From positions 1 to 64,000 of the forward strand of contig NZ_FTNF01000015.1 of assembly GCF_900156065.1 (NCBI RefSeq): a stretch of DNA of 64,000 nt. Direction: 5' to 3'. The DNA comes from Micromonospora avicenniae (lineage in GTDB: Bacteria; Actinomycetota; Actinomycetes; Mycobacteriales; Micromonosporaceae). Shown here piece after piece: positions 16,111-26,801 of the stretch; the stretch's first letter is position 1, and each line of letters starts with the position of its first letter. The position numbers and the translations under genes are program-made. The notes under the pieces were generated by a model, which was given only the letters and a program-made list of their open reading frames with translations, was not told the origin of the DNA and did not search any database.

Positions 16111-17475
16111 GTGCTGTCATCGGAGGTCGTACTCAGCGGTCGGTACCGCCTGGACGAACGCGTCGCCACCGGCGGCATGGGCGACGTCTGGCGGGGCACG
16201 GACCAGGTCCTCGGCCGGCAGGTCGCGGTCAAGGTGCTGCTGCCGGCGCTGGTGTCCGACCCCGACTTCATCGCCCGGTTCCGGGCCGAGGCGCGCATCA
16301 TGGCCGCCCTGCGGCATCCGGGCATCGTGCAGGTCTTCGACTGCGGCGAGGACGACCTGCCCGACGGCGGCCGGGCCGACTACCTGGTCATGGAGTTCGT
16401 CGACGGCGAGCCGCTGTCCAAGCGGATCGAGGCCGCCGGGAAACTCGGCGTCGCCGAGACGATGTCGATCGTCGCGCAGGCGGCGCAGGCGCTGAACGCC
16501 GCGCACCGCGGCGGCATCGTGCACCGCGACGTCAAGCCGAGCAACCTGCTCGTGCAGGAGGACGGATCCGTCGTCCTAGTCGACTTCGGGGTGGCCCGGT
16601 CGACGAATGTCACGAGCATCACGAGCACGAACGCGGTGCCCGGCACGGCGCTCTACATGGCACCCGAGCAGGCCGCCGGGCGACCGGTCAGCGGTGCCAC
16701 CGACATCTACGCGCTCGGTGCCGTCACCTACTGCTGCCTCACCGGCACGCCGCCGTTCACCGGGGACAACCCGCTTCAGGTGGCCGTACGGCACCTGGAC
16801 GACGAGCCTCCCGAACTGCCGCACGACATCCCCGAGGCAGTCCGGGCCCTCGTCTCACGCGCCCTGGCCAAGGACCCGGCCGACCGGTTCAGCAGCGGCG
16901 CGGCGATGGCCGAGGCGGCGCGTACCGCGGTGACCGGCGACGCCGGACCGACCGCCCTGGTCACGGTGGCTCCGCTGCGCGGCGCCGGTCCGGACACGCA
17001 GGCCGAGCTCGACCCGGCCGTGGTCGCCGCCGCCGGACGTGGCCGGCGCGGGCGGCCAGCCCTCTTGGGTGCTGGAGCAGCCGTGCTGGTCGCGGTGGTC
17101 GGACTGGCCGCGGCGCTCGGCGCGGCCAAGTACGCCGGGGACGCCCCGGCGGTCGAGCTCACCCCGACCACGCCGCCGGTCACGGCCAGTGCGGACGTCG
17201 AACTTCCGGTCGGTAACGAGGTGACGCCCAGCGACTCGGAGCGGCCGAACCGGCCCGCGACTCCCCGCACGAGCGCGCCGGCGTCGAGCAGCCCGAGTCC
17301 GAGCGTGCAGCCGAGCCAGTCCGCCAGCCCGGAGTCGCCGACCCCGACCGCCAGCGACCCGACGCCGACCGATTCGCCCTCGAGCAGCCCCTCGCAGTCG
17401 CCGTCGACAACCGAACCGAGCACCACGCCGAGCACTCCGATCGGCGGGGACGGCGGTCAGGGCGGGAACGACTGA
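16111..17475 (+). CDS. Hanks-type Ser/Thr protein kinase, membrane-bound
   Basis: 454 aa. Kinase domain about 11-272 with Gly loop GGMGDVW (21-27), catalytic Lys41 (VAVKVL), HRD loop with Asp140 (HRDVKPSNLL), DFG at 158-160 and APE at 184-186; all key residues are intact. One transmembrane helix (about 316-338) leads to an external Ser/Thr/Pro-rich tail of about 115 residues without PASTA repeats. The GTG at 16111 is used because it lies just before the kinase core and behind a TACGGT box; a GTG at 16078 is the alternative. Substrates are unknown; cell-wall control is typical of the family. Confidence 0.9.
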   Translation: MLSSEVVLSGRYRLDERVATGGMGDVWRGTDQVLGRQVAVKVLLPALVSDPDFIARFRAEARIMAALRHPGIVQVFDCGEDDLPDGGRADYLVMEFVDGEPLSKRIEAAGKLGVAETMSIVAQAAQALNAAHRGGIVHRDVKPSNLLVQEDGSVVLVDFGVARSTNVTSITSTNAVPGTALYMAPEQAAGRPVSGATDIYALGAVTYCCLTGTPPFTGDNPLQVAVRHLDDEPPELPHDIPEAVRALVSRALAKDPADRFSSGAAMAEAARTAVTGDAGPTALVTVAPLRGAGPDTQAELDPAVVAAAGRGRRGRPALLGAGAAVLVAVVGLAAALGAAKYAGDAPAVELTPTTPPVTASADVELPVGNEVTPSDSERPNRPATPRTSAPASSSPSPSVQPSQSASPESPTPTASDPTPTDSPSSSPSQSPSTTEPSTTPSTPIGGDGGQGGND

Positions 17476-17628
17476 CCGGCCGAAGGAAACCGGCGCGCGG
17501 GTGACGGCGGCGGGCAGCCGGATGCCCGACAGGCCTCACCCGCCCCGATATTCCCAAACCGGACGTACGACAGCAGACAGCGCTCTACGCTCCAAGCAGG
17601 TCTTTTCCCGTCTGCCCCAGGAGCTTGG

Positions 17629-18891
17629 GTGAGCGCTGAGAAGTTGGTAGTGATCGGCCAGGGTTACGTCGGACTGCCACTTGCCATGCGGGCTGTCGAG
17701 GCCGGCCTGCACGTGGTCGGGCTCGACGTCGACGGCGACCGGATCAAGCGGCTCGCCTCGGGAGAGTCGTTCGTGGAGGACATCACCACCGACCGGCTCG
17801 GGCGGGCGTTGAGCACCGGCCGGTACCTGCCGAGCACCGAGTACACCGATGCCGAAGGCTTCGACATCTGCGTGATCACCGTGCCCACCCCGCTGCGCGA
17901 CGGCACGCCGGACCTGAGCTTCGTCGAGCAGGCCGGGATCGGCATCGGCCCGTACGTCCGGCCGGGCTGCACTGTCGTGCTGGAGTCCACCACCTACCCC
18001 GGCACCACTGAGGAGCTGCTGCGGCCGCTGCTCGAGTCGGCGAGCGGGCTGAGCAGCCCCGGCGACTTCCACCTGGGCTACAGCCCGGAGCGGATCGACC
18101 CCGGCAACCCCACCTGGCGGCTGGAGAACACCGCGAAGGTGGTCTCCGGTGTGGACGCCGAGTCGCTCGCCCGGGTCGACGGCTTCTATCAGCGGATCGT
18201 CGAGCGCACGGTGCCCGTCGACTCGACCCGTGTGGCGGAGCTGACCAAGCTGATAGAGAACACCTTCCGCCAGGTCAACATCGCTCTGATCAACGAGCTG
18301 ACCATGCTCTCGCACCATCTGGACATCGACGTCTGGCAGGCGATCGAGGCGGCGGAGACCAAGCCCTTCGGTTTCATGCCGTTCCGGCCCGGTCCCGGCG
18401 TGGGCGGGCACTGCCTCCCGATCGACCCGTGTTACCTGTCCTGGCAGGTCAAGAGGCGGTTGGGCCGGCAGTTCCGCTTCATCGAGCTGGCCAACGACGT
18501 CAACCACGAGATGCCCGAGCACGTGACGCAGCGGGTGATGGCCGGATTGAACCGGCGGGGCCGCGCGATCAGCGGTTCCCGGCTGCTGCTGTTGGGGCTC
18601 GCGTACAAGCGGAACACCGGCGACATGCGCGACTCCCCCGCGGTCGACGTGGCCCAGCGGTTGCAGGCGCTGGGCGCGGACGTACGCGCCGTCGAGCCGT
18701 ACGCCGAACCGCACCACATCCCCGGCGGGGTGGTCGTGGTGAACCTCACCGAACGGGAGGTCCGGGAGGCGGACGCGGTGGTCGTGGTGACCGACCACGA
18801 CGTGTTCGACTACGACCTGGTGACCCGGCACGCCGGTTACGTCTTCGACACCCGCAACCGCTGCTCCGGCGACGTGGTCGAGCGCCTCTAG
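17629..18891 (+). CDS. Nucleotide-sugar 6-dehydrogenase (UDP-HexNAc/UDP-Glc type)
   Basis: 420 aa, NAD-dependent four-electron oxidation of a UDP-sugar to a uronic acid. Seen: Rossmann motif GQGYVG (10-15), VITVPTPLRDGTPD (about 83-96), ESTTYPGTT, and the catalytic Cys262 in GPGVGGHCLPIDP. The TPLRDGTPDLS pattern and the GHCLPIDPCYL context resemble WbpA/VipA-type UDP-GlcNAc dehydrogenases more than Ugd. AGGAG lies 5 nt before the GTG start. It probably supplies uronic acids for surface glycans such as teichuronic acid. It stands alone between the kinase and a terminator. Confidence 0.88.
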   Translation: MSAEKLVVIGQGYVGLPLAMRAVEAGLHVVGLDVDGDRIKRLASGESFVEDITTDRLGRALSTGRYLPSTEYTDAEGFDICVITVPTPLRDGTPDLSFVEQAGIGIGPYVRPGCTVVLESTTYPGTTEELLRPLLESASGLSSPGDFHLGYSPERIDPGNPTWRLENTAKVVSGVDAESLARVDGFYQRIVERTVPVDSTRVAELTKLIENTFRQVNIALINELTMLSHHLDIDVWQAIEAAETKPFGFMPFRPGPGVGGHCLPIDPCYLSWQVKRRLGRQFRFIELANDVNHEMPEHVTQRVMAGLNRRGRAISGSRLLLLGLAYKRNTGDMRDSPAVDVAQRLQALGADVRAVEPYAEPHHIPGGVVVVNLTEREVREADAVVVVTDHDVFDYDLVTRHAGYVFDTRNRCSGDVVERL

Positions 18892-18900
18892 ACCGGCACC

Positions 18901-18938
18901 GCCGGCCGGTCCCGTCAGCGTCGACGGGACCGGCCGGC
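18901..18938. terminator. Bidirectional terminator between convergent genes
   Basis: A perfect 16-bp stem (18901-18916 with 18923-18938) has a 6-nt loop. It lies 9 nt after the dehydrogenase stop and just beyond the ABC permease stop on the other strand. Confidence 0.85.
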
Positions 18939-18942
18939 GCTG

Positions 18943-21426
18943 TCACAGGTCGGCGAGCGCCTCCACCACCGGTCGAGCCAGCGCACGGCGCGCCGGCAAC
19001 ACCGAGGCGAGCAGCGCCGCCACCGCCGCGACCCCGAGGATCAGGGCGAGCTGGCCGAATGGCAGGACCACGTGGAAGTCCCCACCCAGGCGGGTCAGCA
19101 GGGCCATCGCGGCGGCGCTCACCCCGGTGCCCAGCCCGAGCCCGAGCAGCGCGCCGACCACCGCCATGAGCACCGCCTCGACGGCGAGCATGACCCGCAT
19201 CCGCCCCCGGGTCAGCCCGACCGCGCGGAGCACGGCGTTCTCCCGGGTGCGCTCCAGGACCGATAGGCTCAGCGTGTTCGCCACGCCGACCAGGGCGATC
19301 ACCACGGCCAGGCCGAGCAGCGCGGTGACGAGCGCGAGTGCCATGTCGACGGTGCCGGTCAGCATCTTCTTGTACGCGGCCTGATCCAGGAGGTTGACCG
19401 TCGGATAGCGGGTGAGCACCGACTCGATCGCGGCCCGCGCCCTCCCGGCGGTCACGCCGTCGGCCGGATCGATCTCGGCCAGGTAGCCCCGCTCCGCGGG
19501 GAAGAGCGCGGAGAAGTCGGCGTCGGTCAGGTAGAGGCGATGACCCGCCGGCACCCCGGCGCTCGGCGCGGGCCCGGTGCCGCCGTCCACCACGGCCACG
19601 ACCCGCAACGTCCGGCTCTTGACGGTGACCGAGTCACCTACGGCCCAGCCACGCGCCGCGGCCAGCTCGCGGTGCACCAGCACGGTGCCCGGGCCGAACC
19701 GGTTCAGGTCGCCGGCCGTCACGGTCAGCGTGCGACCGACCAGCGCGGGGTGCGCGGCGCGCACCTCGAAGTCGTCGGTGACGGCGGCCCGTTCCTCGTG
19801 CACGACGCCGAGTTCCGGCCGGGCCGCAAGCTCCGCGGCGATCCCCCGGGGCAGGTCCGCCCCGATGCCGGTGACCACGTAGTCCACCCCTATCTGGGCG
19901 TCCACGGTGCGCTCGATGCCCGCCTTGGTGCTGTGGGCGCCGACGACGAACGCCGACACCAGGCCGATCCCGATCACCAGGGCGGTGGTGGTCCCCGCGA
20001 TCCGGCGCGGGTTGCGTACCGCGTTGGCCACGGCCAGCCCGGCGGTCGCCCCGATCAACCGGCGCAAGGGCCAGCCGACGACCCTCGCCAGTGCCGGAAC
20101 GAGCACCGGACCGAACAGGACGATGCCGAGGAAGGCGAGCATGCCACCCAGCGCCACCAGCACCACCTGGCCGGCGACGACCGCGCCGAACAGTGCGGCG
20201 ATCCCCGCGGCCAGCACCAGCGCGCCGGCGGCGAGCCGGAGCCGGCCGGCCCGCCGGGTCTGATGCACGTCGGCGTCGGCGAGCGCGGCGACCGGTGCGA
20301 CGCGGGTGCCGTGCCAGGCCGGCAGCAGCGACGCGCCGACGGTCAGCAGCACGCCGAGCAGCACGCTGACCAGCACGGTTCCCGTTGCGAGGGTGATTCC
20401 CGCGCCGATCTGGGCGGTCGTCCGGGACAGCAGCGCAGCCAGCCCGGCGGCCAGACCCGCGCCGAGCAGCACACCGAGCGCGGAGGCGACCAGGCCGACC
20501 ACCGCCGACTCCAGCACGGCCGCCAGGAAGACCTGCCTGCGGGTGGCGCCGACCACCCGCAGCAGCGCCGTCTGGCGGGTGCGCTGGGCGAGCACGATCG
20601 CGAAGGTGTTCGCGATGACGAAGCCGGCCACCACGACGGCGACGGCGGCGAAGGTGAGCAGCGCCATCGTGAACTGGCGGGCGTCGCGGACCGCGTCCTC
20701 GACCGCGTCGTCGAGGATCTGCTGGCGGGTCTTCACCGTCGCGCCCGGGCCGGCGGCGGCGGCCAGACGGCCGGTCAACGCCGCCGCGTCGGTGCCGGGA
20801 CGGGTGGCCACCATGATCCTCCCGTACCCCTGCATCCCGGTCACGGCGAGCGCGTCCGAGCCGACCATCCCGATGAACGGCCCGCCGACGTCGCGGGTGG
20901 TGTGCGCCACGTCGACCGTGCCGACCAGGGTGTACGGGCGGGCGGCAGCGACGCCGCCGATGCGTACCGGCGCGCCGATGGTGAACTCCTCCCGTGTCAC
21001 CGTCGGTGCGTCGAGCACCACTTCTCCCGGCCGGTCCGGCAGCCGACCGGCGACCACGTCGTAGGAGCGCAGCGCCGGGTCGGTCGGCACGGCGGCGAGG
21101 ACGGTGTATCCGAGCACCGGTCGGCCGTCGGAGCCGACGATCCCGCCGGTGCCGATCAACTCGCCGTCGGCGGCGGCCACCCCGTCGACCGCGCGGACCC
21201 GGTCGACAGTGGCGGGCGAGAGGGTCTCCTTCTCCGCGTACACACCGGCGTCGGTGTGCCGGTCGAAGGTGCCGGCCCGCTCGTACGCGCCGTCGGTCAG
21301 GGCGTCGTTGAGGATCAGCGTGCCGGCGATGAACGCGACGCCGAGCACGACGGCCAGCATGGAGAGCAGCCTCCGCAGCGCCTCGGCGCGCAGTGAACGC
21401 AGGGTCAGACCCAACATCCCGGTCAC
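18943..21426 (-). CDS. FtsX-like ABC transporter permease, duplicated
   Basis: 827 aa. One N-terminal helix (about 16-37), a large external MacB-type domain, helices around 245-400, a central linker, then a second external domain and three C-terminal helices. This is the fused two-FtsX-domain layout of actinobacterial exporters and lipoprotein- or peptide-type transporters. The GTG at 21426 overlaps the ATPase stop (GTGA), giving coupled translation with its ATPase. The next ATG at 21417 is the alternative. The upstream histidine kinase and response regulator suggest induction by an envelope or antimicrobial signal. Substrate unknown. Confidence 0.88.
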   Translation of the reverse strand: MTGMLGLTLRSLRAEALRRLLSMLAVVLGVAFIAGTLILNDALTDGAYERAGTFDRHTDAGVYAEKETLSPATVDRVRAVDGVAAADGELIGTGGIVGSDGRPVLGYTVLAAVPTDPALRSYDVVAGRLPDRPGEVVLDAPTVTREEFTIGAPVRIGGVAAARPYTLVGTVDVAHTTRDVGGPFIGMVGSDALAVTGMQGYGRIMVATRPGTDAAALTGRLAAAAGPGATVKTRQQILDDAVEDAVRDARQFTMALLTFAAVAVVVAGFVIANTFAIVLAQRTRQTALLRVVGATRRQVFLAAVLESAVVGLVASALGVLLGAGLAAGLAALLSRTTAQIGAGITLATGTVLVSVLLGVLLTVGASLLPAWHGTRVAPVAALADADVHQTRRAGRLRLAAGALVLAAGIAALFGAVVAGQVVLVALGGMLAFLGIVLFGPVLVPALARVVGWPLRRLIGATAGLAVANAVRNPRRIAGTTTALVIGIGLVSAFVVGAHSTKAGIERTVDAQIGVDYVVTGIGADLPRGIAAELAARPELGVVHEERAAVTDDFEVRAAHPALVGRTLTVTAGDLNRFGPGTVLVHRELAAARGWAVGDSVTVKSRTLRVVAVVDGGTGPAPSAGVPAGHRLYLTDADFSALFPAERGYLAEIDPADGVTAGRARAAIESVLTRYPTVNLLDQAAYKKMLTGTVDMALALVTALLGLAVVIALVGVANTLSLSVLERTRENAVLRAVGLTRGRMRVMLAVEAVLMAVVGALLGLGLGTGVSAAAMALLTRLGGDFHVVLPFGQLALILGVAAVAALLASVLPARRALARPVVEALADL

Positions 21427-22232
21427 CGCCCCACCGAGCGGGCCCGGACGGCGCCGGCCGGGTCCAGACCGGCGAGCGCGTCGAGCACCTGCTCGGCGGT
21501 GGGGGCCGCGAGGTCGTGGACCAGGCGGCCGTCGGCGAGCAGGACCACCCGGTCGGCGCGCGCGGCGGCCACCGGGTCGTGCGTCACCATGATCACGCTC
21601 TGGCCGAGGGTGTCGACGGCCTCCCGGAGCAGGCGGAGCACGTCCGCGCCGGCGCGGGAGTCGAGGTTGCCGGTCGGCTCGTCCGCGAAGATCACCCACG
21701 GCCGGGTGATCAGGGCACGGGCGATCGCGACCCGCTGCTGCTGGCCGCCGGAGAGTTCCGCGGGCCGGTGCCGCAGTCGGTCGGTGAGCCCCACGGCGGC
21801 CACCACCTGGCGTAGCCAGGCCGGGTCGGGACGCCGTCCGGCGATGGCCAGCGGCAGGACGATGTTCTGCTCGGCGGTCAGCGCGGGCAGCAGGTTGAAC
21901 TTCTGGAAGACGAACCCGACGCGGTCGCGGCGCAGCAGGGTGAGTCGCCGGTCGTCGAGGCTGTCGAGGTCGACGTCACCGATGCGTACCGATCCGGCGC
22001 TGGGCCGGTCGAGCCCCGCCAGGCAGTGCAGCAGCGTGGACTTTCCCGAACCCGACGGACCCATGATGGCGGTGAACCGGCCGGCGGCGAAGTCCAGGTC
22101 GACGGCGTCGAGGGCGACGACCGCGGCCGGCCCGTCGCCGTACCGCTTGCTCAGGCCGCGGGCGCTGACGGCGGCACCGGCCGAGCCGGGCTGCTGGACA
22201 CCGGCGGCGGTCGCGGGAGATGAGACGCGCAA
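21423..22232 (-). CDS. ABC transporter ATP-binding protein (LolD/MacB type)
   Basis: 269 aa. Walker A GPSGSGKST (about 58-66), Q-loop in FVFQKFNLLP, signature LSGGQQQR (about 160-167), Walker B VIFADEPTGNLD and the switch His in VTHD are all present. The 'EPTGNLD' wording places it in the LolD/MacB/FtsE subfamily that partners FtsX permeases. The start is TTG at 22232 with GGGAG 7 nt upstream. It is coupled to the permease that overlaps its stop. Confidence 0.92.
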   Translation of the reverse strand: MRVSSPATAAGVQQPGSAGAAVSARGLSKRYGDGPAAVVALDAVDLDFAAGRFTAIMGPSGSGKSTLLHCLAGLDRPSAGSVRIGDVDLDSLDDRRLTLLRRDRVGFVFQKFNLLPALTAEQNIVLPLAIAGRRPDPAWLRQVVAAVGLTDRLRHRPAELSGGQQQRVAIARALITRPWVIFADEPTGNLDSRAGADVLRLLREAVDTLGQSVIMVTHDPVAAARADRVVLLADGRLVHDLAAPTAEQVLDALAGLDPAGAVRARSVGR

Positions 22233-22272
22233 CGTGTTGCTCCCGATGGAGAGGGACGTTCTGACCTCTCCG

Positions 22273-22278
22273 ACGCTA
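22273..22278 (-). promoter_or_regulatory. Candidate -10 box upstream of the ABC operon
   Basis: TAGCGT on the minus strand lies about 40 nt before the TTG start of the ATPase. No clear -35 is seen. It would let the ABC pair be expressed separately from the two-component genes upstream. Confidence 0.25.
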
Positions 22279-22378
22279 TGGACCGGGCGGCCGGACCGGC
22301 TCCACCTGCGCGCTCGACCTCGGTACGCCCCGGGTCGCCCCTGACCAGGAGCACCCGTACGTCTCAGGTCGTACGGAG

Positions 22379-23044
22379 TCAGACGCCGGGTACGACCAGC
22401 CCGCTCTCGTACGCGTACACCACGGCCTGCACCCGGTCCCGGAGCTGGAGCTTGGCGAGGATCCGTCCGACGTGGGTCTTCACTGTCGCCTCCGCGACGT
22501 GCGCCTGGGCGGCGATCTCCGCATTGGACAGCCCCTGCGCCACCAGCAGCAGGATCTCCCGTTCCCGCTCGGTGAGTTGGGCCAGCCGCGGATCCCCGGT
22601 GGGGCCGGGGCCGAGCTGGTCGGCGAACCGGTCGAGCAGTCGCCGGGTGATCGACGGCGCGACCACCGAGTCGCCCTGGGCGACCACCCGGATCGCCGCG
22701 AGCAGTTCCTCCGGCGGCACGTTCTTGAGCAGGAAGCCACTCGCCCCGGCCCGGAGCGCGGCGAAGGCGTCCGCCTCGGTGTCGAAGGTGGTCAGCACGA
22801 GAACTCGGGGCGGGCCCGGGGGTCGTCCCGCACAGAGCCGCCGGGTCGCCTCGACGCCGTCCATGGTGGGCATCCGGATGTCCATCACCACGACGTCGGC
22901 CTCGACCCGGGCGAGCACCCGCAGCGCGTCCGCGCCGTCGATGGCCTCACCGACCACCTCGAGGTCGGGCTGCGAGTCGAGCACCATCCGGAAGCCGGCG
23001 CGCACCAGCGCCTGGTCGTCGACGATCACCACCCGGGTCGTCAC
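22379..23044 (-). CDS. NarL/LuxR-family response regulator
   Basis: 221 aa. Receiver domain with Asp9-Asp10, phospho-acceptor Asp55 (VVVMDIRMP) and Lys in FLLKNVPPEE. A C-terminal LuxR helix-turn-helix covers about 155-210 (LTEREREILLLVAQGLSNAEIA). The GTG start overlaps the histidine kinase stop (GTGA), so it is coupled to its cognate sensor. It probably activates the ABC exporter gene pair 146 bp downstream. Confidence 0.93.
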   Translation of the reverse strand: MTTRVVIVDDQALVRAGFRMVLDSQPDLEVVGEAIDGADALRVLARVEADVVVMDIRMPTMDGVEATRRLCAGRPPGPPRVLVLTTFDTEADAFAALRAGASGFLLKNVPPEELLAAIRVVAQGDSVVAPSITRRLLDRFADQLGPGPTGDPRLAQLTEREREILLLVAQGLSNAEIAAQAHVAEATVKTHVGRILAKLQLRDRVQAVVYAYESGLVVPGV

Positions 23045-24270
23045 GCCGCGATCACCTCCGTCGTCGCAGCGCTCGACGGTAGCGGCAGTCGCACCTCAAG
23101 CTGCCACCCCCCGGCCAGCCGGGCGCCGGCGGCGAGGCTGCCGTCGTACACCCCGACCCGCTCCCGCATGCCGATCAGGCCGTGCCCGCCGGAGGGCGTC
23201 GGGTTGGCCGCCGGCCGGCCCTGCCCGTCGTCGACCACCCGGACGACCACGTCGTCCGGGCCGTACTCGAGGGTCAGCTCCACCTCGGCCCCGACGCCGG
23301 CGTGCTTGAGCGCGTTGGTCAACGCCTCCTGCGCGACCCGGTAGACGGTGAGCTCCAGCCCGGGCGGCAGCGTCGCCGGCTCGCCGGTGACGGTCTGCCG
23401 GACGCGCAGGCCCGCGTCGCGGAACCGGTCGAGCAGGGCGGGCAGTTCGGCGAGAACGAGGCGCCGACGCTCCGGGTCGCCACCCACCGCCGCGTCGTCC
23501 GGTCCGGGCCCGGTCGTCGCCTCCGGGGCGCTCGGTTCCCGCAGCACGCCGACCAGCCGCCGCATCTCCTCCAGCGCCTGCCGGCCGGTGTCGGCGACCA
23601 CCTTGACCGCCTGACGGGCGGCCTCCGGGTCACGGTCGATCATGAAACGGGCACCGTCGGCCTGAACGATCATGACGGCCATGCCGTGCGCCACCACGTC
23701 GTGCAGTTCCCGGGCGATCCGGGTCCGCTCGCCGGCGACCGCCGCACGGGCCTCGGCCTCCCGTTCCCGTTCGAGCGTCGCGGCTCGCTCCTCGAGGCTG
23801 AGCACGTAGAGCCGACGGGTACGCACGTTCAGCCCGACCAGCCAGACCGCCCCGGTGACCAGCCCGAGAACGATTGCGCTTACCCACCACCGCCCGCCGT
23901 TCTCGATCTGGAGTGCGGCGGGCACCGCACCGGCCAGGGCGCCGATCCCGGCGAGCACCCCGTCGCGGAGCCGGTCGGCGTACTTCACCACGCTGTAGAG
24001 CGCTACGAGTACCGCGATGTCGTACGGAAGCGGCCCCCACGCGCCGATCAACTGGACCAGCCCGAGCGCCCCGACGACCCCGGCCACGGTCACGGGGTGC
24101 GCACGGCGGAACAGCAGCGCGACCGCCATCCCCACGCCGACCAGGCTGGCCTTCCAGCCGGGCTGCGACGCCATGGCCACGAGACCGAACAACAGCACCA
24201 GCCCGACGACGAAGACGTCGAAGGCGACGCTGCGCAGCGGGCGGCGGAGGACTCTGCGGATCACGGTCAC
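23041..24270 (-). CDS. Two-component sensor histidine kinase (HisKA_3)
   Basis: 409 aa. About five membrane helices (17-33, 42-54, 60-77, 84-95 and 131-147) without a sizeable external sensor loop, as in intramembrane-sensing kinases. A coiled coil (155-180) leads to the H-box with His190 (RTRIARELHDVVAH). The ATPase part follows with an N-box (EALTNALKHA) and GHGLIGMRERV. It starts with GTG at 24270 without a good ribosome site. Partner of the response regulator that overlaps it. Confidence 0.9.
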   Translation of the reverse strand: MTVIRRVLRRPLRSVAFDVFVVGLVLLFGLVAMASQPGWKASLVGVGMAVALLFRRAHPVTVAGVVGALGLVQLIGAWGPLPYDIAVLVALYSVVKYADRLRDGVLAGIGALAGAVPAALQIENGGRWWVSAIVLGLVTGAVWLVGLNVRTRRLYVLSLEERAATLEREREAEARAAVAGERTRIARELHDVVAHGMAVMIVQADGARFMIDRDPEAARQAVKVVADTGRQALEEMRRLVGVLREPSAPEATTGPGPDDAAVGGDPERRRLVLAELPALLDRFRDAGLRVRQTVTGEPATLPPGLELTVYRVAQEALTNALKHAGVGAEVELTLEYGPDDVVVRVVDDGQGRPAANPTPSGGHGLIGMRERVGVYDGSLAAGARLAGGWQLEVRLPLPSSAATTEVIAA

Positions 24271-24284
24271 CCAGCGTACGCGCT
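24271..24284. promoter_or_regulatory. Perfect 14-bp palindrome before the sensor kinase
   Basis: CCAGCGTACGCTGG is its own reverse complement and directly abuts the GTG start codon at 24270. It could be an operator or an mRNA hairpin that limits initiation. Confidence 0.4.
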
Positions 24285-24374
24285 GGGACGCTCGTCAACC
24301 GCCACCATCGTTGCCGCCTGCGGCCCCGTTCGCTGGTCATCCACGGGCCCTGCCGGGTGCCGCGGCGCTGCCGG

Positions 24375-25073
24375 TCAGCCGGCGAGGAGCTCGCGCATCC
24401 GGTCGATCTCCACGGTCTGTTCGGTGGCCACGGAGTTGGCGAACTCGTTCAACTGCTGGTCGGCTCCCACGGTGAGCAGGTTGGTGGCCATCTCGATGGC
24501 CCCCTCGTGGTGCTCGGTCATCATCTTCACGAAGAGCCTGTCGAACTCGGCGCCTCGGGCGGCGGCCAACTGCCGCATCGCCTCCGGCGTCTGCATGCCG
24601 CGCATGCTGCCATGGTCGTGACCGGCGACGTCGGCAGAGAGGCCGCGATTCTGCAGCCAGGCGCGCATCAACCCGATCTCCGGGTCCTGGGTGGCCCGGA
24701 TCCGGTCGGCGATGGCCCGCACCGTCGGGTCGGCAGCCCGGTCGGGCGCGAGCCGGGACATCTCCAGCGCCTGCATGTGGTGCGGAATCATCATCCGGAC
24801 GAACCAGACGTCCATCTCGTTGTGCGGCGTCGAGCCCGCGCCGCGGACCTCTCCGGCGCGCCGGGTGGCGGCCGGCTCTCCTGGCCGGCCGGGCACGATG
24901 ACTGTCACCTCGCTCGGTCCGGGACTGCCCGGCGTCGCGCTGGCGGGAGCGGCGGCCGGTCGCGTGGACGCGGACCCCGAGCCATCGCGGGCGACGACGA
25001 AGACCACGGCTACCAGCGGCAGGGCGAGCGCCAATGTGACGGCCGCCAGGACCCGGGCACGCCGAACGGTCAT
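24375..25073 (-). CDS. DUF305 exported protein
   Basis: 232 aa. An N-terminal signal anchor (about 6-27) leads to a low-complexity linker, then a DUF305 ferritin-like domain. It carries paired His-His motifs: MIPHHMQALEMS (about 93-104) and MTEHHEGAIEMA (about 185-196), plus a Met/His-rich middle (GHDHGSMRGMQ). The family is often linked to copper. It has AGGGAG before the ATG. It is divergent from the LVIVD-repeat gene, and the shared region holds a CRP-type palindrome. Confidence 0.85.
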   Translation of the reverse strand: MTVRRARVLAAVTLALALPLVAVVFVVARDGSGSASTRPAAAPASATPGSPGPSEVTVIVPGRPGEPAATRRAGEVRGAGSTPHNEMDVWFVRMMIPHHMQALEMSRLAPDRAADPTVRAIADRIRATQDPEIGLMRAWLQNRGLSADVAGHDHGSMRGMQTPEAMRQLAAARGAEFDRLFVKMMTEHHEGAIEMATNLLTVGADQQLNEFANSVATEQTVEIDRMRELLAG

Positions 25074-25127
25074 GAGCCACTCCCTGAGATCGAGGTCACC
25101 GCGATGCTATCCACTCGGCAACGAACA

Positions 25128-25151
25128 TCGATGTGACGTACATCACATCGA
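25128..25151. promoter_or_regulatory. CRP/FNR-type operator in a divergent promoter
   Basis: TGTGA (25132-25136), 6 nt, TCACA (25143-25147) is an exact match to the CRP-family consensus. The symmetry extends to 9-bp arms (25128-25136 with 25143-25151). Its centre is about 41.5 nt before the start site implied by the TAAGGT box at 25169, the usual class II activator spacing. Confidence 0.6.
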
Positions 25152-25168
25152 CGTCCGTCACACGACTG

Positions 25169-25174
25169 TAAGGT
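25169..25174 (+). promoter_or_regulatory. Candidate -10 box of the LVIVD-protein gene
   Basis: TAAGGT, preceded by TG, would start transcription near 25181, about 31 nt before the ATG. Read together with the operator at 25128-25151. Confidence 0.35.
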
Positions 25175-25211
25175 GTCCACAGTCACCACTCCCGTGCGAA
25201 GGGTCTCGCCG

Positions 25212-26666
<1,455 letters not shown>

Positions 26667-26704
26667 GCGCCGCACGGCGGCACCCGCCGACGCACACGCG
26701 AAAA

Positions 26705-26735
26705 GGGCCCGGTCCCCGGAGAGGGGGCCGGGCCC
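26705..26735. terminator. Bidirectional terminator between convergent genes
   Basis: A 13-bp stem (GGGCCCGGTCCCC at 26705-26717 with 26723-26735, one G-T wobble) has a 5-nt loop and a short AAAA stretch on its left. It separates the LVIVD-protein gene from the Ntn-hydrolase lipoprotein gene. Confidence 0.8.
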
Positions 26736-26801
26736 GGCCGCGTCCGGGGCGCACGGGTGCGCACACCGGTCCGGGCGGAAGAGCGGGGAACCCCTGGCGC
26801 G

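Noticed and set aside
19540..21396. Plus-strand open frame of 618 codons opposite the ABC permease
   Set aside because: Antisense shadow of a clear FtsX-type permease; composition dominated by Arg, Gly, Asp and His with no domain.
24337..25080. Alternative minus-strand frame overlapping the DUF305 gene
   Set aside because: The other frame (24375-25073) has the signal anchor, His-His motifs and ribosome site; this one is Arg/Gly-rich shadow.
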